Assembly (NCBI GenBank): GCA_003225465.1
Contig: QIAH01000303.1
Location: 16,346 to 52,505 of the forward strand
DNA: 36,160 bases
From: Acidobacteriota bacterium
GTDB lineage: Bacteria > Acidobacteriota > Terriglobia > Terriglobales > Acidobacteriaceae
Reading direction: 5' to 3'
In this document: piece by piece, positions 23,253 through 31,910 of the stretch
Layout of the letters: each line of letters begins with the position of its first letter
How positions within the stretch are numbered: position 1 is the first letter of the stretch
Translations under genes and position numbers: made by a program
The notes under the pieces: generated by a model
Told to the model about the DNA's origin: nothing
Database searches by the model: none
The model's input: the letters and a program-made list of their open reading frames with translations, nothing else

Positions 23253-24619
23253 TTACGAGAACTGGCTATCCGCCAATCGTTTCGGACTGTCTAGCACGTG
23301 CGGCCGGAATGCGTTCTTTATAGAACCAGACGCTTCTGCGTATGGAGGAGCTTCCACAGGCCCACGGCGAATAATACGGAATGTAAAGATCAGGAAGGCA
23401 GTTAGGAAGACGGCGTAAACGCAGACGAACGCGATCAGAGTCGACAGGAGAGCTTGCGAAGGAACAGGAGATACTGCGTCTACAGTCCTCAGGATGCCAT
23501 AGATGACCCATGGTTGTCGTCCAGTCTCTGCAACATACCACCCCGCCAATGTCGCAATAATCCCTGACGGGGTCATGAAAACAAGCAGCCAAAGGAACCA
23601 TCGAGAATTGAAGAGCGTCCCGCGGAATCGCAACCAAAGTGAAGCAACTCCCATGGCGAACATGAGCATCGCCAAACAGTACATGAGGGTGTATTTTTCA
23701 GACCTTCGACACGGCCGTTGAGGCTGTGGGTCAGCCAAATACTTCCGAGATAAGGTGTTCCCACCGCGAATCGATTTCGCTGATTCTTTTGGTCCGGGAT
23801 TATGAACCAGTAATACGGTGCCGGCGACTGCGATTGTTTTTCCCAGAAGCCCTCGGCCGCCTGCATTTTTGACGGTTGGTACTTGAGCATCGTGCCATAG
23901 ACAAGGTCTCCGATAAAAACCTGTCCGGCTATCAACACGGTCGCGAAGGCGGTTCCCAGAGCGACAGTCCTCCGCGCAAAATCCTGGTGCTTGCCGCGCA
24001 ACAAATACCAAGCACCTACTCCCGCGACCATAAATGATGCCGTTAGGTAGGCCGCTGTCAACATGTGAGGTAGTCGGTAGAGCCAGGACGGGTTCATCAA
24101 CACGTGGAGCCAGTTCACAACGGTCAATTGGCCATCTTGAATTGCGACTCCAGCCGGTGTCTGCATCCAACTGTTGGCGGAAAGAATCCACGAAGCCGAT
24201 AGAAGCGTACCGCCCGCCACCATGCAAGTTGCGAAAAAGTGCAGCTTTGGGCCGACGCGATGAAGACCAAAGAGCATGATTCCCAAAAAGCCTGCCTCGA
24301 GGAAAAAGGCGGTCAATACCTCGAGTGCGATTAAGGGGCCAATAGCTGGCCCAGCCATCTGTGAGAAGCGCGCGAATCCGAGACCAAACTCGAACGAAAG
24401 CACAATGCCGGTGACAACCCCAATTCCGAAGCCCATAGCGAAAATGTTGAGCCAGAACCGATAGATCTGGAGGAATACGGGATCCTTGGTCTTCAGCCAG
24501 AGCGCTTCGATCACAGCTAAGAAGGAAGCAAGGCCGATCGACATTGTCGGGAAAATGATGTGAAAGCTCACCGTAAAGGCAAATTGAATTCTGGCGAGAA
24601 TGGAAGGATCGAGTTTCAT
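23253..24619 (-). pseudogene. cydA: Cytochrome bd/CIO-type quinol oxidase subunit I, frameshifted with small deletion
   Basis: The 5' two thirds read as normal CydA: RIQFAFTVSFHIIFPTMSIG with the high-spin heme His, FGIGVVTGIVLSFEFG, and the quinol-loop start GTPYLGSIWLTHSLNGRVEGL. Near 23694-23698 (AAAAA on the coding strand) the frame changes. In the next frame the protein resumes as YTLMYCLAMLMFAMG, then the conserved ETGRQPW and GILRTVDAVSPVP, to a stop at 23253. Relatives usually have some 15-20 more residues between these blocks, ending FRIM at the heme b558 Met ligand, so there is both a deletion and a frame change. It is probably non-functional; sequencing error alone would not explain the missing residues. 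The short Q loop points to the cyanide-insensitive (CioA) type. Confidence 0.82.
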
Positions 24620-24798
24620 AGTTCCGCTCTCTCGTGTGGAAACGCCCGGCAGACAACAACAGCACCGAGTACGAATACGGCCAGCCCGCCAATCGCGAAT
24701 TGTAAGCCGAATACTCCAACAATGATGAAGAAGAATAGCACCCCTATGAGTGCTGCTGTGACACCGAAGACTCGACGCAACACGTTACTTGTCTTCAT
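24616..24798 (-). CDS. 60-aa two-helix membrane protein coupled to cydA
   Basis: A short protein, MKTSNVLRRVFGVTAALIGV, then VLFFFIIVGVFGLQ and a second hydrophobic stretch FAIGGLAVFVLGAVVV, ending RAFPHERAEL. Its TGA overlaps the cydA ATG by 4 nt (ATGA), and GGGGGAAC stands before its ATG. It is therefore the first gene of the bd-oxidase operon. I do not recognise the family. Position and coupling suggest an accessory or assembly protein for the oxidase, but small membrane proteins of this kind are hard to assign. Confidence 0.72.
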   Translation of the reverse strand: MKTSNVLRRVFGVTAALIGVLFFFIIVGVFGLQFAIGGLAVFVLGAVVVCRAFPHERAEL

Positions 24799-25077
24799 CA
24801 GTTCCCCCGATCTTCGAAGTACGGTTCGATTGCGAACCGTTATTGGCTTGCATTGATGAGGAGGTCATGTCTCACTCTGCCATCCACGGCATTTTCCGTA
24901 CGAACCTCGCTCTGGCGGTTCACTGTTGTTCATTGGCTCGTCGCCGTCTAACGAAGCAATTCATCTGCCATCACGTTCGATTGAAATGGAAATCAGATTT
25001 ACTCGCCACAGCTGCGGTGCACCTGAACGTATTGTTGCTTCCTTTTCGTGAAACCGACTCAAGGTGTCTGGTGTCAG

Positions 25078-25095
25078 GCGTCATTTTCATGACGC
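25078..25095. repeat. Perfect 7-bp inverted repeat, operator-like
   Basis: GCGTCAT, 4-nt spacer TTTC, ATGACGC. It lies between the divergent cyd and isochorismatase genes. There is no T-run after it and no gene end nearby, so a protein-binding site is likelier than a terminator. Confidence 0.45.
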
Positions 25096-25198
25096 GACTC
25101 ATGCCGTGACACTTCTTCACGCTTGACTCCAGGCCCATCTGTGGCTTCACACCCTAGAATCTCCGGAGGTTTGCGCGCTGAGAGCGACCGTTCCATGT

Positions 25199-25214
25199 TG
25201 GCCCTTGTCGTGCA
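25199..25214 (+). promoter_or_regulatory. Weak sigma-54-like promoter candidate upstream of the isochorismatase gene
   Basis: TGGCCCTTGTCGTGCA keeps GG and GC at correct spacing and TGC-A at -12, but lacks the A of the -24 block and one T of TTGC. It lies about 190 nt before ATG 25401. It could be chance. Confidence 0.3.
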
Positions 25215-25400
25215 ATCGCAATGTTCGTGAGCGAAGGTGCTGAGTTAAGTTTCGGCACATTGGATCCGCAAGCTATCGCGCAACCCCAGCTGCAAAGAAA
25301 CGTTGCCGGGGCCAACCACTCTGCACACTCTCGCTTTCGGTCGCGATCCTCGCGATCAACTTAGGATTGCTGGTATCGCCAGTACAAAAAGGAGAAATGC

Positions 25401-26114
25401 ATGAGTTATTCATCAAACGGAAATCGTCCAAAACTGAGTGAGAAGGGACTCTTGACTCCGGACAATTGCGTCGTGGCGCTGATCGACCATCAGGGCCAAA
25501 TGCTGTTTGGAACAAGCAATTTCGATCGCCAAGGAATCATCAACAACACCGTAGCACTCGGAAAAGCCGCAAGGGTGTTCGATGTACCGGTAATTTTGAC
25601 CACGGTCGAGACGAAGTCCTTCAGCGGGAACATGTGGCCACAGCTGCGAGCGGTATTCCCGGGGCAGGAACCCATCGAGCGTTCCTCGATGAATTCGTGG
25701 GACGACAAGAACTTTGTAGCGGCCATTGAAAAGACCGGACGCAAGAAGATCGTGCTTGCCGGGCTGTGGACGGAAACTTGCGTGGCGCTTCCCACGGTGC
25801 AGGCGACCCACGACGGCTACGAAGTCTACGTGGTGGAAGATTGCTGCGGGGACGTGAGCCAACTCGCTCATGACAACGCGATGAAGAGAGTGATCCAAGC
25901 GGGAGCAAAACCTGTGACGTCACTTTCAACCATGCTGGAATGGCAGCGCGACTGGGCTCACAAGGAAACTTACGATGCCGTGATGGACATTGTGAAGAAC
26001 CATTACGGAGCTTACGGGATTGGAGTCGAGTACGTGTACACGATGGTGCACGGTGCTCCGCCCACGAAATTTCCCGAGTACGCAGTTCCTGAGCTGGCTG
26101 GAACTCACAAGTAA
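25401..26114 (+). CDS. Isochorismatase-family cysteine hydrolase (YcaC-like)
   Basis: A 237-aa hydrolase of the isochorismatase fold. The catalytic Asp is in VVALIDHQGQML and the nucleophile Cys in LAGLWTETCVALPTV; VYVVEDCCGDVS follows in the position seen in YcaC-like members. Substrate is unknown; such enzymes hydrolyse small amides or esters, and true isochorismate cleavage is not implied. The start ATG has AAAGGAGA 6-7 nt upstream. The extra C-terminal stretch (IKNHYG-like VKNHYGAYGIGVEYVY) is outside the core. A strong terminator-like hairpin follows at 26121, just before the amidohydrolase gene, with which it may form a pathway for an amide-containing compound. Confidence 0.92.
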   Translation: MSYSSNGNRPKLSEKGLLTPDNCVVALIDHQGQMLFGTSNFDRQGIINNTVALGKAARVFDVPVILTTVETKSFSGNMWPQLRAVFPGQEPIERSSMNSWDDKNFVAAIEKTGRKKIVLAGLWTETCVALPTVQATHDGYEVYVVEDCCGDVSQLAHDNAMKRVIQAGAKPVTSLSTMLEWQRDWAHKETYDAVMDIVKNHYGAYGIGVEYVYTMVHGAPPTKFPEYAVPELAGTHK

Positions 26115-26120
26115 AAACTC

Positions 26121-26147
26121 AAAGGGCGGAGTCTCCTCCGCCCTTTT
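26121..26147 (+). terminator. Hairpin with T-run after the isochorismatase gene
   Basis: AAAGGGCGGAG, loop TCTC, CTCCGCCCTTTT: a G+C-rich stem followed by T residues, 7 nt after the stop codon. It looks like a Rho-independent terminator. Because the amidohydrolase starts 37 nt later without an obvious separate promoter, it may only reduce downstream transcription. Confidence 0.75.
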
Positions 26148-26183
26148 CAATCCGTTTTGGAAAGACCTGAAAGGGAGATTACC

Positions 26184-28016
26184 GTGCCTGCTGAAGTCAT
26201 CCTGCACAACGCCAAGATCGCCACGAACAAGGTGCCCTCGTTTGTCGAGGCGATCGCGATTTCTGATGGAAAAGTGACTGCCACCGGTGGAAATGAAGAG
26301 ATTCTGCGTCTACGCGGGCAGGCGACCCGCGTCATCGACGGCCGGGGGCGCACCGTCATTCCTGGACTAAATGATTCGCATATGCATCCGATCCGCGGCG
26401 GGCTCAACTACAACCTTGAGTTGCGCTGGGATGGTGTACCTTCGCTCGCCGACGCTCTGCGCATGCTGAAAGACCAGGCGGCGCGGACACCTGCTCCGCA
26501 GTGGGTCCGAGTTATCGGAGGGTGGACAGAGTTTCAGTTCGCTGAGCGCCGGATGCCAACGCTGGATGAGATCAACGCGGTGGCTCCGGATACGCCTGTC
26601 TTCGTGATGCATTTGTACGACAGAGTGCTGTTGAACCGAGCGGCGCTTCGTGCTGTGGGTTATGACAAGAACGCCCCCGACTTTCCAGCCGGTGAAGTCC
26701 AGCGCGACCGTCACGGGAACCCCACCGGCCTTCTCATTGCAAAGCCGAACGCAAACATTCTGTACTCGACCCTGGCCAAGGGTCCGAAACTTTCGCGCGA
26801 GGATCAGCTAAATTCCTCACGGCTGTTCTTCCGCGAACTGAACCGTTTTGGAATCACCAGTGTCATTGATGCCGGCGGCGGGTTTCAAAACTATCCTGAC
26901 GATTACGGCGTTGTGAACGAACTCCACCACAACGGAGAGCTGTCTCTTCGGCTTGCGTACAACCTCTTTACGCAGAAACCGAAACAGGAACTGAGCGACT
27001 TCCAGAGCTGGACCAAAATGACAAAGCACGGGGACGGCGACGATTTCTATCGCATGAACGGCGCAGGGGAAATGCTGGTTTTTTCCGCTGCGGATTTCGA
27101 GGACTTTCTTGTACCACGGCCGGACATGCTCCCCGTCATGGAAAGCGAGCTGAAAGCTGTGATCCGGCATCTCGTAGAGAATCGCTGGCCATTTCGCATA
27201 CATACGACTTACAACGAGACGATCGAGCGAGCATTGAACGTTTACGAAGAAGTCAATCGAGAGATTCCGTTTGACGGCCTGCACTGGTTCTTCGATCACT
27301 GCGAAACCATCAGCGATCGCAATATCGAGCGTGTAAAGGCGCTGGGGGGAGGTATCGCGGTGCAGAACCGCATGGCCTTCCAAGGGGAGTATTTTGTCGA
27401 GCGATACGGGGCGCAGCAAGCCAAACGTACACCACCAATTCGAAGAATGCTCGAGATCGGTGTTCCGGTTGGGGCTGGCACAGACGCAACGCGCGTCTCA
27501 AGCTACAACCCGTACCTTTCCCTCTATTGGCTTACTACCGGCAAGACCATAGGCGGTCTTGGTCTGTATCCGGAAGAAAATCGGCTCGATCGGGCGGAAG
27601 CACTCAAGCTCTACACGATGGGCAGCAGTTGGTTTTCAACAGAAGATGGAAAGAAGGGAGCGTTTGCTCCCGGACAGCTGGCGGACTTGGCCGTTCTTTC
27701 CGCGGACTATTTCTCGATTCCGGATGACGAGATCAAGCAGCTCGAATCCGTGCTCACGATTGTCGGTGGGAAGGTCGTTTATGCCACCGAAGAATTCTCA
27801 AAACTCGCGCCGCCGGCATTACCGGTGAGTCCAAGCTGGTCTCCTGTCAAAGAGTTTGGTGGTTATACAAAGGGGCAGGACCAGGTAGTTGGCGCGTCCC
27901 ACTCCGCTTCCTGTTCGCATATCGAGAACTCCGCACCTGGCCGGGCAAAATCCCACTTGCAAGTGCTGGGCGACCTCGGCCTTTGGGGGTTGGGTTGCGA
28001 CTGCTTTGCATTCTAA
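26184..28016 (+). CDS. YtcJ-like metal-dependent amidohydrolase (amidohydrolase family 3)
   Basis: A 610-aa member of the amidohydrolase superfamily related to YtcJ and N-substituted formamide deformylase. Metal-site motifs are visible in order: PGLNDSHMHP (about residue 65), HTTYNETIERALNVYE (about 345), FDHCETIS, and GAGTDATRVSSYNP near 440. The N-terminal VILHNAKIAT and C-terminal FAPGQLADLAVLSADYF form the small beta domain of the fold. The start is taken as GTG 26184 (MPAEVILHNAKI) with AAGGGAG upstream; the track's 26157 start lies on the terminator side and gives a non-homologous extension. It likely hydrolyses an amide or formamide bond; the substrate is unknown. The last 40 residues are low in conservation but end in DCFAF. 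Confidence 0.92.
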   Translation: MPAEVILHNAKIATNKVPSFVEAIAISDGKVTATGGNEEILRLRGQATRVIDGRGRTVIPGLNDSHMHPIRGGLNYNLELRWDGVPSLADALRMLKDQAARTPAPQWVRVIGGWTEFQFAERRMPTLDEINAVAPDTPVFVMHLYDRVLLNRAALRAVGYDKNAPDFPAGEVQRDRHGNPTGLLIAKPNANILYSTLAKGPKLSREDQLNSSRLFFRELNRFGITSVIDAGGGFQNYPDDYGVVNELHHNGELSLRLAYNLFTQKPKQELSDFQSWTKMTKHGDGDDFYRMNGAGEMLVFSAADFEDFLVPRPDMLPVMESELKAVIRHLVENRWPFRIHTTYNETIERALNVYEEVNREIPFDGLHWFFDHCETISDRNIERVKALGGGIAVQNRMAFQGEYFVERYGAQQAKRTPPIRRMLEIGVPVGAGTDATRVSSYNPYLSLYWLTTGKTIGGLGLYPEENRLDRAEALKLYTMGSSWFSTEDGKKGAFAPGQLADLAVLSADYFSIPDDEIKQLESVLTIVGGKVVYATEEFSKLAPPALPVSPSWSPVKEFGGYTKGQDQVVGASHSASCSHIENSAPGRAKSHLQVLGDLGLWGLGCDCFAF

Positions 28017-28035
28017 TTCGGGCGATGGAGGAGGG

Positions 28036-28317
28036 ATGGAGATGAAGGTGTTGTTCTTATCTTTTGTAGTTGGTCTCGGTGTGGGTGTTCTTTACGGGCT
28101 CATCCGAGTCAAGAGTCCAGCGCCGCCGATCGTAGCGTTGCTCGGCCTGTTAGGAATGGTGCTTGGTGAACAGTTGGGGATATGGATGCAAACCAAGAAG
28201 CTCGACGTTCCGCGTGCTGCGGCCGTCTGCCTCGTCGGCGAGTCCTACGATTCGGCGGCATCCGCCCGAAATGCTTTAGCAGTGTCAGGGCCCGAGCTTG
28301 TCGAGCGAATTAAGTGA
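28036..28317 (+). CDS. XapX-domain small membrane protein
   Basis: A 93-aa protein. The first 55 residues match the XapX domain layout: a helix KVLFLSFVVGLGVGVLYGLIRVKSPAPP, then IVALLGLLGMVLGEQLG, two membrane helices around a short proline-rich turn. A 35-residue polar tail follows. The function of this family is not established; the genes often accompany hydrolases or transporters, as here after the amidohydrolase. GGAGGAG precedes ATG 28036; ATG 28042 is an alternative two codons later. Confidence 0.85.
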   Translation: MEMKVLFLSFVVGLGVGVLYGLIRVKSPAPPIVALLGLLGMVLGEQLGIWMQTKKLDVPRAAAVCLVGESYDSAASARNALAVSGPELVERIK

Positions 28318-28340
28318 TTGTCAATTTAGGAGAAGACGAA

Positions 28341-29270
28341 ATGCGCTTCAACAAAATTATCTTTGGAAGGTGCGTTGCGCTAGTTCTGACGCTCGGTCTC
28401 GCGGTTGGATCTCTACACGTCAGTGCTTTTGCCCAAAGTGCGCAGACAGCCGAAACCGTAAGCGTGGCTGTAGGGCCACAATACGACACGACACATGTGT
28501 ACGTTCCATCGGCGGATTTCGATCACTTCGTTGCCAGCATACTTCAGACATTCGGTGGCAAGACCGCGCAGGCTGGTGTGCTCACTGTAACTCCAACACC
28601 CAGCAGCACCAGGATTCAGTTGGTATTAACGCCCGTAGGAACATAATCGGTTTTTGGGTTCAAGACGCCGATCCCGTATCCCTTCGGCTTGGAGCGCACA
28701 GGCTATCTGGTCACGGACATGGACGAAGCGGTCCGCGCCGCCAAAGCAACTGGTGCAGACGTCCTGGTCGCAGCCTTCAACGATCCGATCGGTCAAGAAG
28801 CAATCATTCAGTGGCCGGGTGGCGTGAACACGCAACTGTACTGGCACACTACTGCGCCGTCCTACACCCCGCTCCAGACAGTCCCGGAGAATCGGGTGTA
28901 TGTCTCTCCGGACAGAGTGGACGCCTTCGTGCGCAGCTTTCTTGCTTTCTCCCACGGAAGCGTTGTCTCGGATGAAGCTCGAGCCCCGGGCGTTGAAATC
29001 GGAAGACCTGCGGAAACCTACCGGCGAGTGAGGATCGAATCAAAGTTCGGGAAGTTGACCGCTTTCGTTACTGACGGTCACCTTTCATATCCCTACGGGC
29101 GGGAGATGATGGGATATGAAGTGACGAATCTCGCGGAGACGCTTACCAAGGCCAAGGCGGCTGGTGCCGATGTGCTCGTTCCTCCATACAAGACCGAGGA
29201 GCGAGACGCCGTAGTTGTCAGTTTTCCGGGAGGATACATCGCTGAGATCCACTCAGTCACGAAGAAATAG
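28341..29270 (+). pseudogene. Secreted glyoxalase-like protein interrupted by an in-frame TAA
   Basis: The reading frame from ATG 28341 (AGGAGA upstream) encodes a signal peptide (ALVLTLGLAVGSLHVSAFAQ) and a two-half glyoxalase/bleomycin-resistance fold: YDTTHVYVPSADFDHFVASI, GYLVTDMDEAVRAAKATGAD, QWPGGVNTQLYWHTTAP, NRVYVSPDRVDAFVRSF and GYEVTNLAETLTKAKAAGAD. At 28644-28646 (codon 102) a TAA stands between QLVLTPVGT and SVFGFKTPIPYPFG. The frame is identical on both sides, so this is one nonsense change, for example from TTA, and not a frameshift. The track reports two ORFs because of it. It is either a recent pseudogene, a readthrough case or a base error. Confidence 0.85.
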
Positions 29271-29334
29271 GACACACAACGGATGATGCGATGGAACAAG
29301 CAGGGCCGCACGCGGCATGACGAGGAAGACACAG

Positions 29335-30753
29335 ATGCGAATTGTTGTGATGTTGATCGTCCTGTCTTCCGTGAGTTCGCTGCTCTCTCAAGGACAATCG
29401 ATTCCGATTAACGAATCCCCGTCCCCGGCCCGAACATATCACTTGCTTCGCGAGGACGACGACTGGAGTTTCCTTGCCGATCCGGCGGAACGACAGGATT
29501 TTTGGGATCCCATCAAATACATTCCTCTGCGATCAGGCCGGAATGACTGGTTTCTATCCATGGGCGGCGAAGCTCGTGAGATTTGGGAACAGATTGGAAA
29601 CGACAATTGGGGCCAACAGCCGTTCATGAACGGCTATTTCAACCAACGTTACATGTTTTACTTTGACGTTCACTACGGCAAGCACGTGCGCTCGTTCGTG
29701 GAGCTAAAAAGCGGTTCGAATTCCTACCGTATCGGCGGCCCAAGGCCGATCGACGAAAAGAAACTGGATTTCCAGGCCGCATTTTTCGAAGTCGGAACGG
29801 GTGGTGATCGGAACTGGATCAAGTTTAGAGCCGGCAGACAGGAGATGGAATACGGCTCTGGTCGCCTGATCGATGTGCGAGAGGGCCCAAATGTCCGCTT
29901 GAGTTTTGACGGATTCAAGGTAAAGACCGGCATCGGCTCTTGGCAGATTGACGGCTTCGCCATGCGGCCGGACCTGGACAAGCCGGGCTTCTTCAATAAC
30001 GTTCCGAATCATTCTGTCGGATTCTGGGGTGTGTACGGCGTCCGATCTCTCAAAAAGAGCCTCACGCTGGATACTTACTACCTGGGCCTCGATCGAAAAG
30101 CAGCCGCATTCAACCGAGGCGTCGGCCAAGAGGTACGGCACAGTATAGGTGCGCGTCTCTCTCGTGCCGTCGCTCAAACGAAACCCGGTTGGGATTTCGA
30201 TTATGAAGCACTTGGGCAATTTGGCAGCTTCGGTTCCGCAAATATCCGGGCATGGACTGTGGCATCGGAAACCGGTTACCGGTTTCCGACCGTTCCGCTG
30301 AAACCACGATTCAGCGCCAAGGTAGACATCTCCAGTGGCGACGATCCTAGGACGAATACTCTTGGTACGTTCAATCCCTTGTTTCCGAAGGGCAATTATT
30401 TTGGCGTCCTCGCCACGGCAGGTCCTGGTCCCATCAACTTTATCGACGTACACCCTCATGTGGAAACGGTGTTGCCGCACAGTGTCACTGCCTCCGTGGA
30501 TTGGATATTTCAGTGGCGGGAAAGTTTGCGCGACGGTGTATATTCCGTCCCGGGATTTCTGATTATTCCGGCAGGGAAGAGCGACGCGCGTTTCGTCGGG
30601 CATCGTCCAGGCACGGAGGTACGCTGGCAAGCGAATCGTCACCTCTGGTTTCAAGCCGACTACGGAATTTTTTACGCGGGGAAATTTGTTAAGGATAGCC
30701 AGCCAGGCCGCAACCTCAATTACTGGGCATTGTGGGCCGGCTACAAGTTCTAG
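29335..30753 (+). CDS. Alginate-export-type outer-membrane porin
   Basis: A 472-aa exported beta-barrel of the alginate_exp type. A signal peptide (RIVVMLIVLSSVSSLLSQG) is followed by the characteristic opening REDDDWSFLADPAERQDFWDPIKYIPL and WFLSMGGEAREIWEQ. Then come alternating amphipathic strands, with IKFRAGRQEMEYGSGRLIDVREGPNVRLSFDG in the middle and the C-terminal WALWAGYKF, ending in Phe as outer-membrane proteins do. ATG 29335 is preferred over 29317 because GAGGA lies 8 nt upstream. The transported solute is unknown; in this cluster it may take up the substrate of the amidohydrolase. A second copy of its last codons lies at 31801, after the next gene. Confidence 0.92.
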   Translation: MRIVVMLIVLSSVSSLLSQGQSIPINESPSPARTYHLLREDDDWSFLADPAERQDFWDPIKYIPLRSGRNDWFLSMGGEAREIWEQIGNDNWGQQPFMNGYFNQRYMFYFDVHYGKHVRSFVELKSGSNSYRIGGPRPIDEKKLDFQAAFFEVGTGGDRNWIKFRAGRQEMEYGSGRLIDVREGPNVRLSFDGFKVKTGIGSWQIDGFAMRPDLDKPGFFNNVPNHSVGFWGVYGVRSLKKSLTLDTYYLGLDRKAAAFNRGVGQEVRHSIGARLSRAVAQTKPGWDFDYEALGQFGSFGSANIRAWTVASETGYRFPTVPLKPRFSAKVDISSGDDPRTNTLGTFNPLFPKGNYFGVLATAGPGPINFIDVHPHVETVLPHSVTASVDWIFQWRESLRDGVYSVPGFLIIPAGKSDARFVGHRPGTEVRWQANRHLWFQADYGIFYAGKFVKDSQPGRNLNYWALWAGYKF

Positions 30754-30817
30754 GGGACGATCGTGGAACGGTACAACCGTTTTGAGAGAGAAGGCCGACA
30801 ATAAGTAATCGCAATGT
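30723..30817 (+). repeat. Direct repeat, copy 1: 3' end of porin gene plus trailer
   Basis: This stretch contains the codons for WALWAGYKF, the stop and about 65 nt of trailer (GGGGACGATCGTGG, then CGTTTTGAGAG, then AATCGCAATGT). It matches 31801-31890 with roughly 85-90 percent identity by eye and a small length difference. Confidence 0.9.
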
Positions 30818-30951
30818 AGTTTATAACCACAAAGTTCAGTCGACGTAGTGTGCTCATCGGCGGAATGGTGGTGCTTGCGACGGCGCGCCTCGGTTCGCCA
30901 AGTTTGAAGATCTCGATTCGAAGTCATAAATCGAACAAGGGAGGAGTATCC

Positions 30952-31794
30952 ATGGGTAACATCACAACGAAAGACGGAACTCAGATTTTCTACAAAGATT
31001 GGGGAAAAGGACAGCCTTTCGTTTTTTCACACGGCTGGCCGCTAACGGCGGACGACTGGGACGCGCAGATGCTGTTCTTCGGTCAGAACGGTTATCGCGT
31101 CATCGCACACGACCGGCGAGGTCACGGTCGCTCCACGCAGACTTGGGACGGCAATGACATGGACACCTATGCTGACGATCTCGCGCAGTTGACTGAGAAA
31201 CTCGATCTTAAGAATGCGATTCACGTCGGCCATTCAACGGGAGGGGGCGAAGTCGCGCGCTACATCGGTCGCCATGGCACGAAACGTGTCGCCGCCGCTG
31301 TCCTGATCGGCGCCGTACCGCCCCTGATGTTAAAGACGGCCGCGAATCCCGGAGGCACACCGATTGAAGCGTTTGACGCTATTCGAGCCGGAGTTGCGAC
31401 CAACAGGGCGCAGTTCTACAAGGACCTCACGCTTCCGTTCTATGGTTATAACCGCCCTGGCGCGAAGGTCTCGGAGGGCGTCCGGGAGCACTGGTGGCTG
31501 CAGGGCATGATGGGAGGCATCAAGGCCCATTATGACTGCGTCAAGGCGTTTTCAGAAACCGATTTCACAGAAGACCTGAAGAAGATCGACGTCCCGACGT
31601 TGATCCTGCACGGTGACGACGATCAGATCGTACCCTTTGCAGACGCAGCCGTTCTCTCGGCCAAACTGGTGAAGAAGTCAACGTTGAAGATTTATCCGGG
31701 ACTCCCGCACGGCATGTGTACCACGAATCCCGAACAGATCAACGCAGATTTGTTTGCCTTCTGCAAAACAGCAGCAAATGCAAAAGCCGCCTGA
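30952..31794 (+). CDS. Alpha/beta hydrolase, non-heme chloroperoxidase/esterase type
   Basis: A 280-aa alpha/beta hydrolase. The oxyanion-hole region is [15 protein letters not shown], the nucleophile elbow [12 protein letters not shown], the acid in [13 protein letters not shown] and the catalytic His in YPGLPHGMC. This is the arrangement of cofactor-free haloperoxidases/arylesterases, which are esterases with incidental perhydrolase activity. ATG 30952 has GGGAGGAG 6-9 nt upstream; the GTG at 30850 used by the track adds a non-conserved 34 residues. The gene is enclosed by two copies of the porin-gene end, which suggests it was placed there by duplication or insertion. Confidence 0.93.
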   Translation: MGNITTKDGTQIFYKDWGKGQPFVFSHGWPLTADDWDAQMLFFGQNGYRVIAHDRRGHGRSTQTWDGNDMDTYADDLAQLTEKLDLKNAIHVGHSTGGGEVARYIGRHGTKRVAAAVLIGAVPPLMLKTAANPGGTPIEAFDAIRAGVATNRAQFYKDLTLPFYGYNRPGAKVSEGVREHWWLQGMMGGIKAHYDCVKAFSETDFTEDLKKIDVPTLILHGDDDQIVPFADAAVLSAKLVKKSTLKIYPGLPHGMCTTNPEQINADLFAFCKTAANAKAA

Positions 31795-31800
31795 TTGAGA

Positions 31801-31890
31801 CTGGGCAGTGTGGGCCGGCTATAAGTTCTAGGGGACGATCGTGGTACAGCCGTTTTGAGAGGGAGGGCCGGCAATGAGCAATCGCAATGT
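31801..31890 (+). repeat. Direct repeat, copy 2: relic of a porin-gene 3' end after the hydrolase
   Basis: Seven nucleotides after the hydrolase stop, codons for WAVWAGYKF and a stop appear, followed by the same trailer as after the porin (GGGGACGATCGTGG, then GCCGTTTTGAGAGGGAGGGC). No porin body precedes it, so only the tail of the gene was copied or survives. Confidence 0.9.
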
Positions 31891-31910
31891 GCTCGGTCGG
31901 CTAATTGTTT

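Larger units (their letters stand above)
24799..25400. promoter_or_regulatory. Divergent intergenic region between bd-oxidase and isochorismatase genes
   Basis: No convincing gene in about 600 bp; the 106-aa plus-strand ORF at 24789 has no family features. The stretch holds the perfect inverted repeat GCGTCAT-TTTC-ATGACGC at 25078-25095, which could be an operator, and a weaker sigma-54-like sequence at 25199-25214. It must carry promoters for both flanking transcripts, which I cannot place with certainty. Confidence 0.5.

Noticed and set aside
24789-25109. 106-aa plus-strand ORF in the cyd-isochorismatase gap
   Set aside because: It overlaps the small membrane-protein start, has no family features, and the composition looks non-coding.
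29704-30927. 407-aa minus-strand ORF opposite the porin gene
   Set aside because: Shadow ORF; the plus-strand frame encodes a clear porin with signal peptide and C-terminal Phe.
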